DNA of 64,000 bases from Pseudomonas sp. IAC-BECa141 (GCF_020544405.1 NZ_CP065410.1:4030001-4094000), one strand, 5' to 3'. Numbered from the stretch's first letter, positions 8,607-19,198 are shown. The notes: generated by a model from the letters alone, not told the origin. Made by a program: numbers and translations.

Positions 8607-9923
8607 TCAGAGGACCATTGCGGCCACCCAGCCGAACGCCAGCAGCGGCAAGTTGTAGTGCAGGAAGGTCGGGACCACGGTGTCCCAGATGTGATGGTGC
8701 TGGCCGTCGATGTTCAGACCGGAGGTCGGGCCAAGGGTCGAGTCGGACGCGGGCGAACCGGCATCGCCCAAGGCACCGGCCGTGCCGACGATGCAAACGA
8801 TGGCGATCGGACTGAAGCCCAGTTGCACGCACAGCGGCACGAAAATCGCCGCCAGGATCGGCACCGTCGAAAACGACGAGCCGATGCCCATGGTCACCAG
8901 CAGCCCGACCAGCAGCATCAGCAAGGCACCGATGCCCTTGCTGTGATTGATCCACGACGCCGAAGACTCGACCAGCGTCTGCACCTCGCCAGTGGCCTTC
9001 ATCACTTCGGCGAATCCGGATGCGGCGATCATGATGAAGCCGATCATCGCCATCATCTTCATGCCTTCGGTGAACAGATCATCCGTCTCGCGCCATTTGA
9101 CGATGCCCGATGCCGAAAAGATCAGGAAACCGGACAGCGCCCCGATAATCATCGAGTCCAGCAGCAGCTGAATAATGAAGGCCGCCGCAATGGCGACACC
9201 GGCGATCAACAGGCTTCGCGGGTTGTATTGCACCGCCACCTGCTCGACCTGCTCGATTTTCCCCAGGTCGTAGACGCGCTTCTTGCGATAGCTGATGAAC
9301 GCCATGCCCAGGCCGGCCAGCATGCCCAGTGCCGGAATGCCCATGGCATGCGTGACGTTGATGCCGCTGATGTCCACGCCGCTGCGGGCAACGTTGGCCA
9401 ACAGGATCTCGTTGAGAAAAATGTTGCCGAAGCCCACTGGCAAGAACATGTACGGCGTGATCAGGCCGAAAGTCATGACGCAGGCGATCAGCCGGCGATC
9501 CAGTTGCAACTTGGTCAGGACATAGAGAAGCGGCGGCACCAGCAGCGGAATGAACGCGATGTGAATCGGCAGGATGTTCTGCGAAGCGATCGCCACCACC
9601 CACAGCAGGCCGATCAGCAGCCATTTGACGCTGCCACCACCGCTCGCATGCTGGCGGTCGACCATCGCCAGGGCCTTGTCGGCCAGCGCATGGGCCAGGC
9701 CGGACTTGGCAATCGCCACGGCGAAAGCGCCGAGCAACGCGTAGGACAACGCCACCGTCGCCCCGCCACCCAGGCCACTGTTGAACGCCTTGAGCGTGGC
9801 GTCGATGCCCAGACCACCGGTCAGGCCACCGACCAGCGCACCGACGATCAACGCGATCACTACATGCACCCGGGACAGGCTGAGGATCAGCATGACGCCG
9901 ACCGCAGCAATCACTGCATTCAT
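8607..9923 (-). CDS. Na+/H+ antiporter-family membrane carrier
   Basis: A 438-aa protein with about eleven hydrophobic segments, beginning [20 protein letters not shown]. It carries [20 protein letters not shown], the [20 protein letters not shown] block and [20 protein letters not shown]. These are hallmarks of the Na_H_antiporter/NhaC-like family, some members of which carry amino acids rather than protons. It is a single gene between two chemoreceptors, and its substrate cannot be read from sequence. A repeat element follows its stop. Confidence 0.8.
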   Translation of the reverse strand: MNAVIAAVGVMLILSLSRVHVVIALIVGALVGGLTGGLGIDATLKAFNSGLGGGATVALSYALLGAFAVAIAKSGLAHALADKALAMVDRQHASGGGSVKWLLIGLLWVVAIASQNILPIHIAFIPLLVPPLLYVLTKLQLDRRLIACVMTFGLITPYMFLPVGFGNIFLNEILLANVARSGVDISGINVTHAMGIPALGMLAGLGMAFISYRKKRVYDLGKIEQVEQVAVQYNPRSLLIAGVAIAAAFIIQLLLDSMIIGALSGFLIFSASGIVKWRETDDLFTEGMKMMAMIGFIMIAASGFAEVMKATGEVQTLVESSASWINHSKGIGALLMLLVGLLVTMGIGSSFSTVPILAAIFVPLCVQLGFSPIAIVCIVGTAGALGDAGSPASDSTLGPTSGLNIDGQHHHIWDTVVPTFLHYNLPLLAFGWVAAMVL

Positions 9924-10237
9924 TTCACTACCTCAAAAACACGACGGTGAAACCATCCACCGCCAGACAGGATGAGTCCGGCCGGCAAGCCACGCGGCTC
10001 GCCAGCGGATTTGCATAGAGGGTCTTATTAGAAGGGCGCGCACTGTGCCGCAGAGCGGGCGCAGTGTCAAAGCGAGCGGTCGCGGCACTGTGTAACTTTC
10101 CATGATCAGACTGCTGAAGGTGGCATATCGGCCACAACATGCGTCAATTCGCCGTATTGCATTTACGCCATAAAGAAACTCGAAACGCGGCCGTTACAGT
10201 GCAAAGTCTCAGATATTTATCGAATAAGGACGTCTCC
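9924..10237. other. Divergent intergenic region with no gene
   Basis: This 314-bp region separates the minus-strand antiporter gene from the plus-strand chemoreceptor. The only feature I can support is the sigma-28-like promoter at 10171-10197. The in-frame extension of the chemoreceptor to 10139 is not family-like and is taken as non-coding. Confidence 0.6.
10171..10197 (+). promoter_or_regulatory. Sigma-28 (FliA)-like promoter of the second chemoreceptor
   Basis: TAAA (10171-10174) and GCCGTTAC (10190-10197) are separated by exactly 15 bases. This agrees with the FliA consensus TAAA-N15-GCCGATAA at 4 of 4 and 6 of 8 positions. It lies 40 bp before the ATG at 10238. Confidence 0.7.
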
Positions 10238-12385
10238 ATGTCGCTCAGACAACTTTCCATCCAATGGAAAATCACCCTGCTCGCCGGGCTCTGCCTGGCC
10301 GGTATCGTGACCCTGTTGGTGGGTCTTTCGCTGTATCGCATGGAGCACAGTTCCGAACTGGTAAAGGCTTCGAGCATGGAAATGCTCACCGAGTCGGCCC
10401 AGGCCCGCATTGAATCCCAGGGCGAAGTCCAGGCGGCGGGCATTCGCCAGCAGTTCATGGACGCTTATCAATATGGCCACGGCTTTTCGCGTCAGGTGCT
10501 GTTCCTGCGCGAACAGGCCGAGAAGCGCTTCCTGGACGCTTTCGACCTGCGCGAGGACATGACCCGTCAGGTGAAATCGGCGCTGCAGGCCAACCCGGAT
10601 CTGCTCGGTCTGTCGCTGGTGTTCGAAGCCAACGCGCTGGACGGCAAAGACGAGCTATTTGCCGGGCAAGCCGAATTAGGCAGCAACGACAAGGGCCGCT
10701 TCGCCCTGTACTGGTCGCAACCGACACCGGGCAAAGTAACCTCCATGGCCCTGCCGGAAAGCGATATGGCCGACACCAGCACCGGCCCCAGCGGCCAGGC
10801 GGCCAACGCCTGGTTCACCTGCCCGCGCACCACGCTCAAGCCGTGCGTGATCGAACCCTACTTTTATGTGATCGACGGGCAAAAGGTGCTGATGACCAGC
10901 ATCGTGTTCCCGCTGATGGTCAACGGCAAAGTCATCGCCTCGCTGTCGGTGGACATCAACCTCAACAGCCTGCAAGCAATCAGCCAGAGCGCCAGCAAAA
11001 AGCTCTACGACGGCCAGACTGCCGTGAGCATCATCAGCCCCGCCGGCCTGCTTGCCGGTTACAGCCCGGACGCCAACAAACTCAGCCAGCGTCTCGATGC
11101 CGTGGACACCGCCAGCGGCGCCGAACTGCTGCGTCTGCTTGCGTCGAGCCAAACCGTCAGCAGCCTGCACAGCAACGCGCAGTTGAAAGTGCTGTCGCCG
11201 TTCCAGCCGATTCCTGGCGGCCCGTCGTGGGGCGTGCTGCTCGATGTGCCGGAAAAAGTCTTGGTAGAACGCGCCGAAGCGCTCAAGCAACAGCTGGATG
11301 CCAGCAACACCTCGGGCACCCTGATCGAACTGAGCCTGGGCGTACTCGCCGCGCTGATCGGCCTGTTGCTGGTGTGGCTGATGGCACGCAGCGTGACCAG
11401 GCCGATCCTTGGCGTAGCGCACATGCTGGAAGACATCGCCAGCGGTGAAGGCGACCTGACCCGGCGTCTGGCCTACGACAAGAAAGACGAACTCGGCCAG
11501 TTGGCCGGTTGGTTCAACCGCTTCCTCGACAAGCTGCAACCGATCATCGCCGAGGTGAAACGCTCGGTGCAGGATGCGCGCAACACCGCCGACCAGTCTT
11601 CGGCGATTGCGACCCAGACCAGCGCCGGCATGGAGCAGCAATACCGTCAGGTCGATCAGGTCGCCACCGCGTCCCACGAAATGAGCGCCACCGCCCAGGA
11701 CGTGGCCCGCAGTGCGGCACAAGCCGCCGAAGCCGCCAAGGATGCCGACCGCGCCACGCGTCAGGGCCTGACCGTGATCGACCGCACCACCGCCAGCATC
11801 GACACCCTCGCCGCCGACATGAGCGCCGCCATGGTGCAGGTCGAAGGCCTGGCCGCCAACAGCGAGAAGATCGGCACGGTACTGGAAACCATCCGCGCCA
11901 TTGCCGAGCAGACCAACCTGCTGGCCCTGAACGCCGCCATCGAAGCCGCCCGCGCCGGTGAAGCCGGCCGCGGTTTTGCGGTGGTCGCCGACGAAGTGCG
12001 CAACCTCGCCCGCCGCACCCAGGAATCGGTGGAAGAAACCCGCCAGGTCATCGAGCAATTGCAGAACGGTACCCAGGACGTGGTCGGTTCGATGGGCAAC
12101 AGCCATCGTCAGGCCCAGGGCAGCGTCGAACAGGTCGGCCAGGCCGTCACCGCACTGCGCCAGATCGGCGATGCGGTGACAGTAATCAGCGACATGAACC
12201 TGCAGATCGCCAGCGCTGCCGAAGAGCAGAGCGCGGTGGCCGAAGAGATCAACAACAACGTGGCGACGATTCGTGATGTGACGGAGTCGCTGTCGGGGCA
12301 GGCGAATGAATCGGCTCGGGTGAGTCAGTCACTCAATAGTCTGGCGAATCAGCAGCAGAGTTTGATGGATCAGTTTCGCGTGTGA
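10238..12385 (+). CDS. Methyl-accepting chemotaxis protein, double Cache domain
   Basis: A 715-aa chemoreceptor. TM1 is near residues 12-32. A long periplasmic region (about 40-360) of dCache type includes [20 protein letters not shown] and the membrane-distal [16 protein letters not shown]2 follows ([20 protein letters not shown]), then HAMP and the conserved hairpin tip [20 protein letters not shown]. The amino-acid-binding signature of PctA-type dCache receptors is not obvious, so the ligand is open. The start at 10238 ([11 protein letters not shown]) follows AATAAGGA. It ends SLMDQFRV without a CheR pentapeptide. Confidence 0.92.
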   Translation: MSLRQLSIQWKITLLAGLCLAGIVTLLVGLSLYRMEHSSELVKASSMEMLTESAQARIESQGEVQAAGIRQQFMDAYQYGHGFSRQVLFLREQAEKRFLDAFDLREDMTRQVKSALQANPDLLGLSLVFEANALDGKDELFAGQAELGSNDKGRFALYWSQPTPGKVTSMALPESDMADTSTGPSGQAANAWFTCPRTTLKPCVIEPYFYVIDGQKVLMTSIVFPLMVNGKVIASLSVDINLNSLQAISQSASKKLYDGQTAVSIISPAGLLAGYSPDANKLSQRLDAVDTASGAELLRLLASSQTVSSLHSNAQLKVLSPFQPIPGGPSWGVLLDVPEKVLVERAEALKQQLDASNTSGTLIELSLGVLAALIGLLLVWLMARSVTRPILGVAHMLEDIASGEGDLTRRLAYDKKDELGQLAGWFNRFLDKLQPIIAEVKRSVQDARNTADQSSAIATQTSAGMEQQYRQVDQVATASHEMSATAQDVARSAAQAAEAAKDADRATRQGLTVIDRTTASIDTLAADMSAAMVQVEGLAANSEKIGTVLETIRAIAEQTNLLALNAAIEAARAGEAGRGFAVVADEVRNLARRTQESVEETRQVIEQLQNGTQDVVGSMGNSHRQAQGSVEQVGQAVTALRQIGDAVTVISDMNLQIASAAEEQSAVAEEINNNVATIRDVTESLSGQANESARVSQSLNSLANQQQSLMDQFRV

Positions 12386-12392
12386 CGCTCAG

Positions 12393-12424
12393 GCCCGCTC
12401 ACCACAAGCCTTGTGGGGGCGGGC
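12393..12424. terminator. GC-rich hairpin between convergent genes
   Basis: GCCCGC at 12393-12398 pairs with GCGGGC at 12419-12424, and the interior CACAAG/TTGTG forms a second stem. It lies between the chemoreceptor and sensor kinase stops. There is no T-run on either side, so termination is inferred from position only. Confidence 0.4.
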
Positions 12425-13738
12425 TCACCGCCGAGGCAACTGAATCTGCACCTTCAACCCGCTCCACTCGCTTTCGCCCAGCACCAGCACCCCGCCCCAC
12501 GTCTCGACAATATCCCGCACAATCCCCAGCCCCAAGCCATGCCCATGGGTCTGTTCATCCAGCCGCGTCCCCCGGCTGAACACCTGGGCCCGCTGCGCCT
12601 CGGGAATCCCCGGCCCGTCATCTTCCACGTTCAACACAAAACCTTCAGCCGTCTCGACCACACTCAACCGCACCTCGGCATCCGCCCATTTGCAGGCGTT
12701 GTCCAGCAGGTTGCCCAGCAGTTCCAGCAAATCTTCACGATCCCACGGCAATTGCAGGCCCGAAGGAGCCACGTAACTCAAATCCAGATGTTCGCCATGA
12801 ATCATGTTCAACGTCGACAGCAGCCCCGGCAGCTCGGCGTCGCAATCGAACAACGCCCCCGGCAGCGCATCGCCGGCCAAGCGCGCGCGGTTGAGCTCGC
12901 GATTCAGCCGTTGCTGAACCTGTTCCAGTTGTTCCTTGAGGATCTTGCGCAATTGCGGATGTGCATCGAGCTGTTCACTCGACGCCAGACTGAGCAGCAC
13001 CGCCAGCGGAGTTTTCAGCGCATGCCCAAGATTGCCCAAGGCATTGCGCGAACGCTTGAGGCTGTCTTCAGTGTGCGCCAGCAAATGGTTGATCTGCGCC
13101 ACCAGGGGCTCCAGTTCCGCCGGCACTTGCTCATCGAGTTGTGAACGTTGGCCCTGCTGCAACTGAGCGATCTGTTCACGAGCCTTCTCCAGCGGCCGCA
13201 ATGCGCGGCGCACGGTCAGGCGTTGCAACAGCAGAATCAGCAACAACCCGGCCAGCCCGAGGCCGAGACCGATCTGCCGCATGCGCTGGAAGCTCTCGCG
13301 CACCGGCGTGTAATCCTGGGCCACGCTGATGGAAATCGACTGACCGAGCCGTCGATAGTCCGAACGCAGCACCAATAATTGCTGACCGTCCGGCCCCAAT
13401 TGCAGGTTGCTGTGCAGACCAGGGTGTTCAAGCATCGGCAGTTCCTGATCCCACAGCGAGCGGGAACGCCAGTGGCTGTCGGCGAAATCGATACGGAAGT
13501 AGTGCCCGGAAAACGGCCGCTGATACGCCGGCGACAAGTGCCGCTCATCCAGTTGCAGCCCCTGCGGGCCACGCACCAGCGCCACCAGCAGGTTTTCACT
13601 GTCGTTGCGCAGACCCGCTTCGAGGTAACGCTGCAAGCCCACTTCGAACAACCACAGGCTGGTTTGCACCAGCACCAGGCCGACGATCACCATCACGCTG
13701 ATCAGCCCCAGGCTCAAACGGCGCTGGATCGATCTCAC
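12425..13738 (-). CDS. Two-component sensor histidine kinase
   Basis: A 437-aa membrane kinase. TM1 is at about 10-32, followed by a periplasmic sensor of about 120 residues, then TM2 (about 155-175). HAMP is followed by a dimerisation helix with the phospho-accepting His239 in [14 protein letters not shown]. The ATPase domain has [14 protein letters not shown] (N box), [10 protein letters not shown] (G1) and GHGLGLGIV (G2). The start ATG overlaps the response-regulator stop by four bases. The operon with two PepSY genes resembles cation- or peptide-responsive pairs of Pseudomonas such as CarRS/BqsRS or CprRS, but the signal is unproven. Confidence 0.9.
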   Translation of the reverse strand: MRSIQRRLSLGLISVMVIVGLVLVQTSLWLFEVGLQRYLEAGLRNDSENLLVALVRGPQGLQLDERHLSPAYQRPFSGHYFRIDFADSHWRSRSLWDQELPMLEHPGLHSNLQLGPDGQQLLVLRSDYRRLGQSISISVAQDYTPVRESFQRMRQIGLGLGLAGLLLILLLQRLTVRRALRPLEKAREQIAQLQQGQRSQLDEQVPAELEPLVAQINHLLAHTEDSLKRSRNALGNLGHALKTPLAVLLSLASSEQLDAHPQLRKILKEQLEQVQQRLNRELNRARLAGDALPGALFDCDAELPGLLSTLNMIHGEHLDLSYVAPSGLQLPWDREDLLELLGNLLDNACKWADAEVRLSVVETAEGFVLNVEDDGPGIPEAQRAQVFSRGTRLDEQTHGHGLGLGIVRDIVETWGGVLVLGESEWSGLKVQIQLPRR

Positions 13739-14403
13739 GAAGCCTGTCCGCCAAACAGATAACCCTGACCACGACGGGTTTCGATCACGCTTTTGCCGAG
13801 TTTGCGCCGCAGGTGATTGACGTGGACTTCAAGCACGTTGGAATCGCGCTCGGTCTCACCGTCGTAGAGGTGTTCGGCGAGGTGGCTTTTGGAAAGAATT
13901 TGCTCGGGATGCAGCATGAAGTAGCGCAGCAGACGGAATTCGGCAGCGGTCAGCTGAATGTCGGCACCGTCGCGCACGACACACTGGCGGCCCTCGTCCA
14001 GGTGCAGACCGGCGGCCTTGAGCGTCGGCTGGTTGGCCTGCCCCTTGGAGCGACGCAGCAGCGACTGGATGCGCAGATACAGTTCTTCGGGGTGGAAGGG
14101 TTTGGTCAGGTAATCGTCGGCACCGGCCTTCAGGCCTTCAATACGCTCGGCCCAGGAATCGCGGGCGGTGAGAATAAGCACCGGAATCGTCAGACCGCCG
14201 GCGCGCCATTGCGTCAGCACCTCGAGCCCCGGCACGCCGGGCAGACCGAGGTCGAGGACGATCAGGTCGTAGGGCTCGCTGCTGCCCTGATAGACCGCAT
14301 CGCGCCCGTCCGCCAGCCAGTCCACCGCATAGCCTTGACGTTGCAGGCCGGCGAGCAGTTCGTCAGCCAGCGGTACGTGGTCTTCCACCAGAAGCAAGCG
14401 CAT
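13735..14403 (-). CDS. OmpR-family response regulator
   Basis: A 222-aa regulator. The receiver domain has the acidic pair E7/D8, the phospho-acceptor Asp51 in [10 protein letters not shown], and Lys in DDYLTKPF. The C-terminal winged helix ([35 protein letters not shown]) is of OmpR/PhoB type. It overlaps the downstream kinase by four bases (ATGA), so the pair is translationally coupled. Three bases separate it from the upstream PepSY gene, giving a four-gene operon. Its likely target is the operon's own promoter in 15045-15193. Confidence 0.92.
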   Translation of the reverse strand: MRLLLVEDHVPLADELLAGLQRQGYAVDWLADGRDAVYQGSSEPYDLIVLDLGLPGVPGLEVLTQWRAGGLTIPVLILTARDSWAERIEGLKAGADDYLTKPFHPEELYLRIQSLLRRSKGQANQPTLKAAGLHLDEGRQCVVRDGADIQLTAAEFRLLRYFMLHPEQILSKSHLAEHLYDGETERDSNVLEVHVNHLRRKLGKSVIETRRGQGYLFGGQAS

Positions 14404-14406
14404 CGG

Positions 14407-14733
14407 TCAATCTTCCTTGTCTTTGATCAGGTTGCCGGTGGCGGCCTCGAAATGCAGCTCGCGAGCCACACCTTCGACGGTCAGCAGCTCGACTTCATAA
14501 ATGTAGACGTCGTGCTTCTCTTCAAGCTCGGCTTCCAGCAGTTTCGCTTCGGGGTAGCGCTCCATTGCCTTATGCAGCACTTGCTCCAGCGGCAGAATCA
14601 CGCCCTGCTGACGCAGGCGCAGGGCTTCGTCCTGATTGAGGTCGCGCGCCAGCGTCACCGAGCAGAATGCAACGAGCGCCAGGGCCAGAAGGCCCGTGGC
14701 GCGCGTCGATGAATCAGGTAAAAACGATTTCAT
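14407..14733 (-). CDS. Periplasmic PepSY domain protein
   Basis: A 108-aa secreted protein. The signal peptide ends near VTLARD; a single PepSY domain follows with ALRLRQQGVILPLEQVLHKA and the closing ATGNLIKDKED. PepSY domains are linked to protease inhibition and envelope sensing. It is a paralogue of the upstream gene and overlaps it by one base (TAATG). Its place before a sensor kinase suggests it modulates the signal the kinase perceives in the periplasm. Confidence 0.85.
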   Translation of the reverse strand: MKSFLPDSSTRATGLLALALVAFCSVTLARDLNQDEALRLRQQGVILPLEQVLHKAMERYPEAKLLEAELEEKHDVYIYEVELLTVEGVARELHFEAATGNLIKDKED

Positions 14734-15044
14734 TAAGTGTCCTGATGGTCCTTGCGCAGCAGCCCGTCGCTTGCGTCCAGTTCCAGCTCCCATTCCACAC
14801 CTTGCGAGTCTTTCAGCTCGATCTGGTACAGGTAAATGCCATAGCGCTTTTCCAGTTCGATATCGATCAGGGTCGAACCCGGATGGCGCGCCCTGGCCGT
14901 GGCCATGACGGTTTCAATCGGCACAATGGTACCAGCGTCGATCAGTTTCCGGGCTTCATCTGCGAGCAGGTCGCGGGTATGAGCACGGTTGGCGGTGAGA
15001 CCAAACAGCAGGAACGCGATGAACAGGCTCGCGAGAATTTTCAT
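14733..15044 (-). CDS. Periplasmic PepSY domain protein
   Basis: A 103-aa secreted protein, first gene of the four-gene operon. The signal peptide (MKILASLFIAFLLFGLTANR) is followed by a PepSY domain: EARKLIDAGTIVPIETVMAT and LYQIELKDSQGVEWELELDA. About one third of positions match the next gene, a tandem duplication. GGAGATC lies just before the ATG. The divergent 149-bp region upstream contains AACT-spaced direct repeats near 15100-15113 that could be regulator half-sites, but this is weak. Confidence 0.85.
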   Translation of the reverse strand: MKILASLFIAFLLFGLTANRAHTRDLLADEARKLIDAGTIVPIETVMATARARHPGSTLIDIELEKRYGIYLYQIELKDSQGVEWELELDASDGLLRKDHQDT

Positions 15045-15193
15045 GGGGATCTCCGTCTGTGAGGTGGTGCTTCCTTTGTGGCCACCTTAGCGCCGGGAAC
15101 TTAACTGAAACTGAATGGCCATCATCGGGCCTGCTCCTGCAGAGCTGGCAACATGTGCTTATAATCTTTCGCTTGCTAACGATCGAGACCGGT

Positions 15194-16273
15194 ATGACCG
15201 CCATTCACATCAAGTTCCCGTCCCTCACCCTCAAGGCCGGCTCCCGGGCCATGGCGCGCATTCGTGCCCAAGGCCTGAACGCCGCCGACGTCGGCACCCT
15301 GCCCGGCGCTGCCGGCGGGCCCAAGGCGCTGGGAATTCAGGGGCTGGATCTGGCGCTGTTTGGCGAGTGGTTGCCAGCCGCGCCGCGTGAGCGTTCGCTG
15401 ATCGGTGCATCGGTCGGTTCCTGGCGGTTCGCCAGCGCCTGTCTGCCGGACGCCGCCGAAGGCATCCGTCGCCTCGGTCAGTTGTACACCGAGCAGAACT
15501 TCAACAAAGGCGTGACCATCAGCGACGTCAGCCGCAGTTCGCAGCGCATGCTCGATGACCTGCTCGACGGGCGCGACGCCAGCCTTCTGACCAACGCCCA
15601 TTACCGCTTGAACATCATGGTGGTCAAAAGCCACGGCGGGCTGGCGGACGACCATCGCGGCCGGCTCGGGCTGGCGCTGGGCTCGGTGATCGCCGACAAC
15701 CTGCGGGGCCGCGCGCGATTGTCGCGGCACTTCGAACGGCTGATCATCCACGACCCGCGCCTGGCGCCGCCGGTGCATGCGCTGAATGACTTCCCGTCGC
15801 GTTTCGTCGCCCTCGATGCCACAAACCTGCGTCAGGCGCTGCTGGCGTCGGGTTCGATCCCGATGGTCATGGAGGGCGTGCGCGACCTGCCGGGCGCCGG
15901 AGCCGGCACCTTCCGCGACGGCGGCTTGCTGGACTATCACCTTGACCTGCCCTACAGCGGCGACGGCATCGTGCTCTATCCGCATTTCACAGACCGGGTG
16001 ATTCCGGGCTGGTTCGACAAGACCCTGCCGTGGCGCAAAGCCTCGGTGGAGCGCCTGCAGGACGTGCTGTTGCTCGCGCCCTCCAAGGAATACCTGGCGC
16101 GCCTGCCCTACGGCAAACTTCCCGACCGTAACGACTTCAAGCGCTTCATGGGCGACGCGCCGAGCCGGCAGAAATACTGGCGCGCGGCGATGGACGAGAG
16201 CCGCCGGCTGGGCGACGAATTCCTTGAACTGACTGCCAATGGTCGCCTCGCCGAGCGCTTGCTGACCCTTTAG
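15194..16273 (+). CDS. Patatin-like phospholipase
   Basis: A 359-aa protein of the patatin family of Ser-Asp dyad lipid acyl hydrolases. The oxyanion-hole glycine motif is GAAGGPK (about residues 38-44). The nucleophile is Ser73 in GASVGSW, and the catalytic Asp lies in [10 protein letters not shown]. No signal peptide is seen, so it is probably cytosolic or peripheral to the inner membrane. The start at 15194 ([12 protein letters not shown]) is chosen over an upstream in-frame extension with no family similarity. Divergent from the PepSY operon; the substrate is unknown. Confidence 0.85.
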   Translation: MTAIHIKFPSLTLKAGSRAMARIRAQGLNAADVGTLPGAAGGPKALGIQGLDLALFGEWLPAAPRERSLIGASVGSWRFASACLPDAAEGIRRLGQLYTEQNFNKGVTISDVSRSSQRMLDDLLDGRDASLLTNAHYRLNIMVVKSHGGLADDHRGRLGLALGSVIADNLRGRARLSRHFERLIIHDPRLAPPVHALNDFPSRFVALDATNLRQALLASGSIPMVMEGVRDLPGAGAGTFRDGGLLDYHLDLPYSGDGIVLYPHFTDRVIPGWFDKTLPWRKASVERLQDVLLLAPSKEYLARLPYGKLPDRNDFKRFMGDAPSRQKYWRAAMDESRRLGDEFLELTANGRLAERLLTL

Positions 16274-16359
16274 TCAGCACAGCCCTGGACAAGCTGGTAA
16301 ACTCGCCGCCTGCCCGAATTCGCTGCGGCGAACGCCATCTGAACAGAGCTGAAATCACT

Positions 16360-16716
16360 GTGGAAATTTTCAAAGAGTTCACTTTCGAATCCGCCCACCG
16401 CCTGCCCCACGTACCGGACGGCCACAAGTGCGGACGCCTGCATGGTCACTCGTTCAAAGTGGCGATTCACCTGAGCGGCGACATCGACCCGCACACCGGC
16501 TGGATCCGTGATTTCTCCGAGATCAAGGCGATTTTCAAGCCGCTGTACGAGCGACTGGATCACAACTACCTGAACGACATTCCGGGTCTCGAGAACCCGA
16601 CCAGCGAGGTGCTGGCCAAATTCATCTGGAATGAATTGAAGCCCCTGCTGCCGGAACTCAGTGCGATCCGCATCCACGAGACCTGCACCAGCGGCTGCAT
16701 CTATCGCGGCGAGTAA
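16360..16716 (+). CDS. queD: 6-carboxy-5,6,7,8-tetrahydropterin synthase QueD
   Basis: A 118-aa member of the 6-pyruvoyl-tetrahydropterin synthase family. The zinc ligands are His13 (FESAHRL), His28 and His30 (GRLHGHSF); the catalytic Cys24 lies just before them. The later segments [11 protein letters not shown] and [13 protein letters not shown] complete the active site. In bacteria this enzyme makes 6-carboxytetrahydropterin in the queuosine/7-deazaguanine pathway. It starts with GTG at 16360. A REPIN and then a terminator follow. Confidence 0.93.
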   Translation: MEIFKEFTFESAHRLPHVPDGHKCGRLHGHSFKVAIHLSGDIDPHTGWIRDFSEIKAIFKPLYERLDHNYLNDIPGLENPTSEVLAKFIWNELKPLLPELSAIRIHETCTSGCIYRGE

Positions 16717-16739
16717 CCGATCCTGAAGTCGCCGAAAAG

Positions 16740-16834
16740 CCCTGTGGGAGCGAGCTTGCTCGCGATAGCGGTTTGCCAGTGAAGCAAGTGTTGCCTGACA
16801 CGGCGCCTTCGCGAGCAAGCTCGCTCCCACAGGG
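16740..16834. repeat. REPIN (paired inverted REP), 95 bp
   Basis: Positions 16740-16765 and 16809-16834 form a perfect 26-bp inverted repeat (CCCTGTGGGAGCGAGCTTGC...). This is the canonical P. fluorescens-type REP doublet with a 43-bp variable middle. A near-identical copy is at 23202-23293. These elements are mobilised by REP-associated tyrosine transposases (RAYT); none is encoded in this window. Confidence 0.9.
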
Positions 16835-16858
16835 ATAGAAGGCGCCTCAGTGTTTGAA

Positions 16859-16883
16859 TAACAGCCCCCGAGGCTGTTTTTTT
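16859..16883 (+). terminator. Intrinsic terminator downstream of queD
   Basis: ACAGCC (16861-16866) and GGCTGT (16872-16877) form a stem with a CCCGA loop, followed by seven T. It follows queD and the REPIN and precedes the hydrolase gene. Confidence 0.8.
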
Positions 16884-16926
16884 ACGCCTATGCTTTTTGG
16901 CTCGAAACCGCCAAGAGGACAGGCCC

Positions 16927-17739
16927 ATGACGGACTGGCTGCTGGATCAGGTCTTTGACTTCAACGGGCGACAGATTCGCCACGGGGTGCGCGGCGACGG
17001 CCCGCCGCTGGTGTTCGTGCACGGCACGCCCTTCTCTTCTTACGTGTGGCACCGCATCGCGCCGCACTTTTTCGCCACGCACCGCGTGCACTACTTCGAC
17101 CTGCTGGGCTACGGGCAATCCGAGCAACCGGACGCCGATGTCTCCCTCGGCGTGCAGAACGAATTGCTCGTGCGGTTACTGGATCACTGGAATCTGCAAC
17201 GCCCGGACGTGGTCGCCCACGACTTCGGCGGCGCCACCGTGCTGCGCGCGCATCTGCTCAACGGCAAGGATTTCCGCAGCCTGACCCTGATCGACCCGGT
17301 GGCGCTGACGCCGTGGGGTTCGCCGTTCGTACAGCACGTGCGCCAGCATGAAGCGGCATTCAGTGGCCTGCCGGATTACATCCAGCGCGCCATTGTCCCG
17401 ACCTATATTCGCGGGGCGATTCACCGGGACATTCCGGATGATGAACTGGCGCCCTACGTACAACCGTGGCTGGGCGATCCGGGGCAAGCGGCGTTCTACC
17501 GGCAGATCGCGCAGATGGATCAGCGCTACACGCTGGAAGCGCAGCCGCTGTACCCGACGATCCGCTGCCCGGTGCAGATTCTCTGGGGTGAAGAGGATCA
17601 GTGGATTCCCATCGAACGCGGGCGCGAGTTGCACAAGCTGATTCCCGGATCGCAGTTTCACCCGATCCCGAATGCCGGGCACCTGGTGCAGGAGGATGCG
17701 CCTGAAGCCATTGTTGCCGCCCTGCTGCGGTTCCTCTGA
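16927..17739 (+). CDS. Alpha/beta hydrolase, haloalkane dehalogenase-like
   Basis: A 270-aa alpha/beta-fold hydrolase. The oxyanion motif is FVHGTPFSSYVW. The nucleophile elbow reads VVAHDFGGAT, so the nucleophile is Asp rather than Ser, as in haloalkane and haloacetate dehalogenases. The acid is in GEEDQWIP and the catalytic His in NAGHLVQED. The start at 16927 (MTDWLLDQVFDF) follows AAGAGGAC. It precedes codBA by 174 bp, including a short CCTGTGGG hairpin at 17755-17777, and is probably a separate unit. The true substrate is unknown. Confidence 0.82.
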   Translation: MTDWLLDQVFDFNGRQIRHGVRGDGPPLVFVHGTPFSSYVWHRIAPHFFATHRVHYFDLLGYGQSEQPDADVSLGVQNELLVRLLDHWNLQRPDVVAHDFGGATVLRAHLLNGKDFRSLTLIDPVALTPWGSPFVQHVRQHEAAFSGLPDYIQRAIVPTYIRGAIHRDIPDDELAPYVQPWLGDPGQAAFYRQIAQMDQRYTLEAQPLYPTIRCPVQILWGEEDQWIPIERGRELHKLIPGSQFHPIPNAGHLVQEDAPEAIVAALLRFL

Positions 17740-17913
17740 CCCCATTGCGCGCGCCTGTGGGAACAGCCCTGCTCCCACATGGTTCGGCAGGACGCCCCAT
17801 GCACTGCTTTCGCGCCGATCACCCGTGTCTCGTCTATAAATACCCGCAACATCGCGTATGGCACGACCGCTGCAACCTCTTCGCGTCCTCCCCTTTCCAG
17901 CAAGGAACGCCCC

Positions 17914-19185
17914 ATGACGCAAAACGATCCCGGCAACGATTACCCCCTCAGCGAAGTGCCGATGCACGCGCGCAAAGGCCTGGCCTCCACGGCGATGGTG
18001 CTGCTCGGCTTCACCTTTTTCACCGCGACCATGTTTGCCGGCGGCAAGCTCGGCGTGGCGTTCAACTTCGGCGAGATGCTCGCCGTCATCGTCATCGGCA
18101 ACCTGCTGCTCGGCGTGTACGCCGCAGGCCTCGGATACATCGCCTTCAAGAGCGGCCTGAATTCGGTGCTGATGGGACGCTTCTGCTTTGGCGAAGTCGG
18201 CAGCAAGCTCAGCGACCTGATCCTCGGGTTCACCCAGATCGGCTGGTACGCCTGGGGCACCGCGACAGCCGCCGTGGTGCTCGGCAAATATTTTGATCTG
18301 AACGAAGGTACGGTGCTGGGGCTGATGGTGCTGTTCGGTCTGGTGTTCTGCGCCACGGCGTATGTCGGTTATCGCGGGCTGGAGATCCTGTCGTACATCG
18401 CGGTGCCGGCGATGATGTTGCTGCTGATGCTGTCGATGTGGGTCGCCACGGTGAAAGTCGGTGGCCTCGACGGATTGCTCAGCGTCGTACCCAGCGGTTC
18501 GCTGGACTGGTCGACCGCCATCACGCTGGTGTTCGGCACCTTCGTCAGCGGTGCGACCCAGGCCACCAACTGGACGCGTTTTTCCCGTTCGGCGCGGGTC
18601 GCGGTGCTGGCCAGCCTGATCGGTTTTTTCATCGGTAACGGCCTGATGGTGCTGATCGGTGCCTATGGCGCAATCGTCTATCAACAACCCGACGTGGTCG
18701 AAGTGCTGCTGTTGCAGGGCTTCGCCATGGCGGCGATGGCAATGCTGTTGCTGAACATCTGGAGCACCCAGGACAACACCATCTACAACTTCGCCGTCGC
18801 CGGTTGCAACCTGCTGCGCACCGGTCGCCGCAAGACCGTGACCCTGGCCGGCGCGGTGATTGGCACGGTGCTCGCGCTGCTGGGCATGTACGACATGCTG
18901 GTGCCTTATCTGATCCTGCTCGGCACGGTGATCCCGCCGATTGGCGGCGTGATCATGGCCGACTTTTTCTTCCGCTGGCGCGGACGTTATCCGCGTCTGG
19001 CCGACGCACGGTTACCGGCGTTCAACTGGCCGGGGCTCGCGGCTTACGCGGCCGGAACCGTCGCGGCGTTCGGCTCGCCGTGGGTCGCGCCGCTGGTCGG
19101 GATCGCCGTTGCCGCGTTAACGTATATCGCAGTGACCGGCCTGCTCGGCGCCCGCAACGCGGCCGCCCCTCTACAAGATCTATAA
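17914..19185 (+). CDS. codB: Cytosine permease CodB
   Basis: A 423-aa membrane protein with about 12 helices, of the nucleobase:cation symporter-1 family. MTQNDPGNDYPLSEVPMHAR precedes TM1, and ATMFAGGKLGVAFNFGEML and FTQIGWYAWGTA are family blocks. The start at 17914 follows CAAGGAAC. It ends 13 bp before codA, forming the classical codBA operon that imports cytosine and deaminates it. No regulator gene is adjacent. Confidence 0.93.
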   Translation: MTQNDPGNDYPLSEVPMHARKGLASTAMVLLGFTFFTATMFAGGKLGVAFNFGEMLAVIVIGNLLLGVYAAGLGYIAFKSGLNSVLMGRFCFGEVGSKLSDLILGFTQIGWYAWGTATAAVVLGKYFDLNEGTVLGLMVLFGLVFCATAYVGYRGLEILSYIAVPAMMLLLMLSMWVATVKVGGLDGLLSVVPSGSLDWSTAITLVFGTFVSGATQATNWTRFSRSARVAVLASLIGFFIGNGLMVLIGAYGAIVYQQPDVVEVLLLQGFAMAAMAMLLLNIWSTQDNTIYNFAVAGCNLLRTGRRKTVTLAGAVIGTVLALLGMYDMLVPYLILLGTVIPPIGGVIMADFFFRWRGRYPRLADARLPAFNWPGLAAYAAGTVAAFGSPWVAPLVGIAVAALTYIAVTGLLGARNAAAPLQDL

Positions 19186-19198
19186 AAGGATTCGCCCG

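Noticed and set aside
15100..15113. AACT-spaced direct repeats as response-regulator site
   Set aside because: Only short matches; not enough to call a site.
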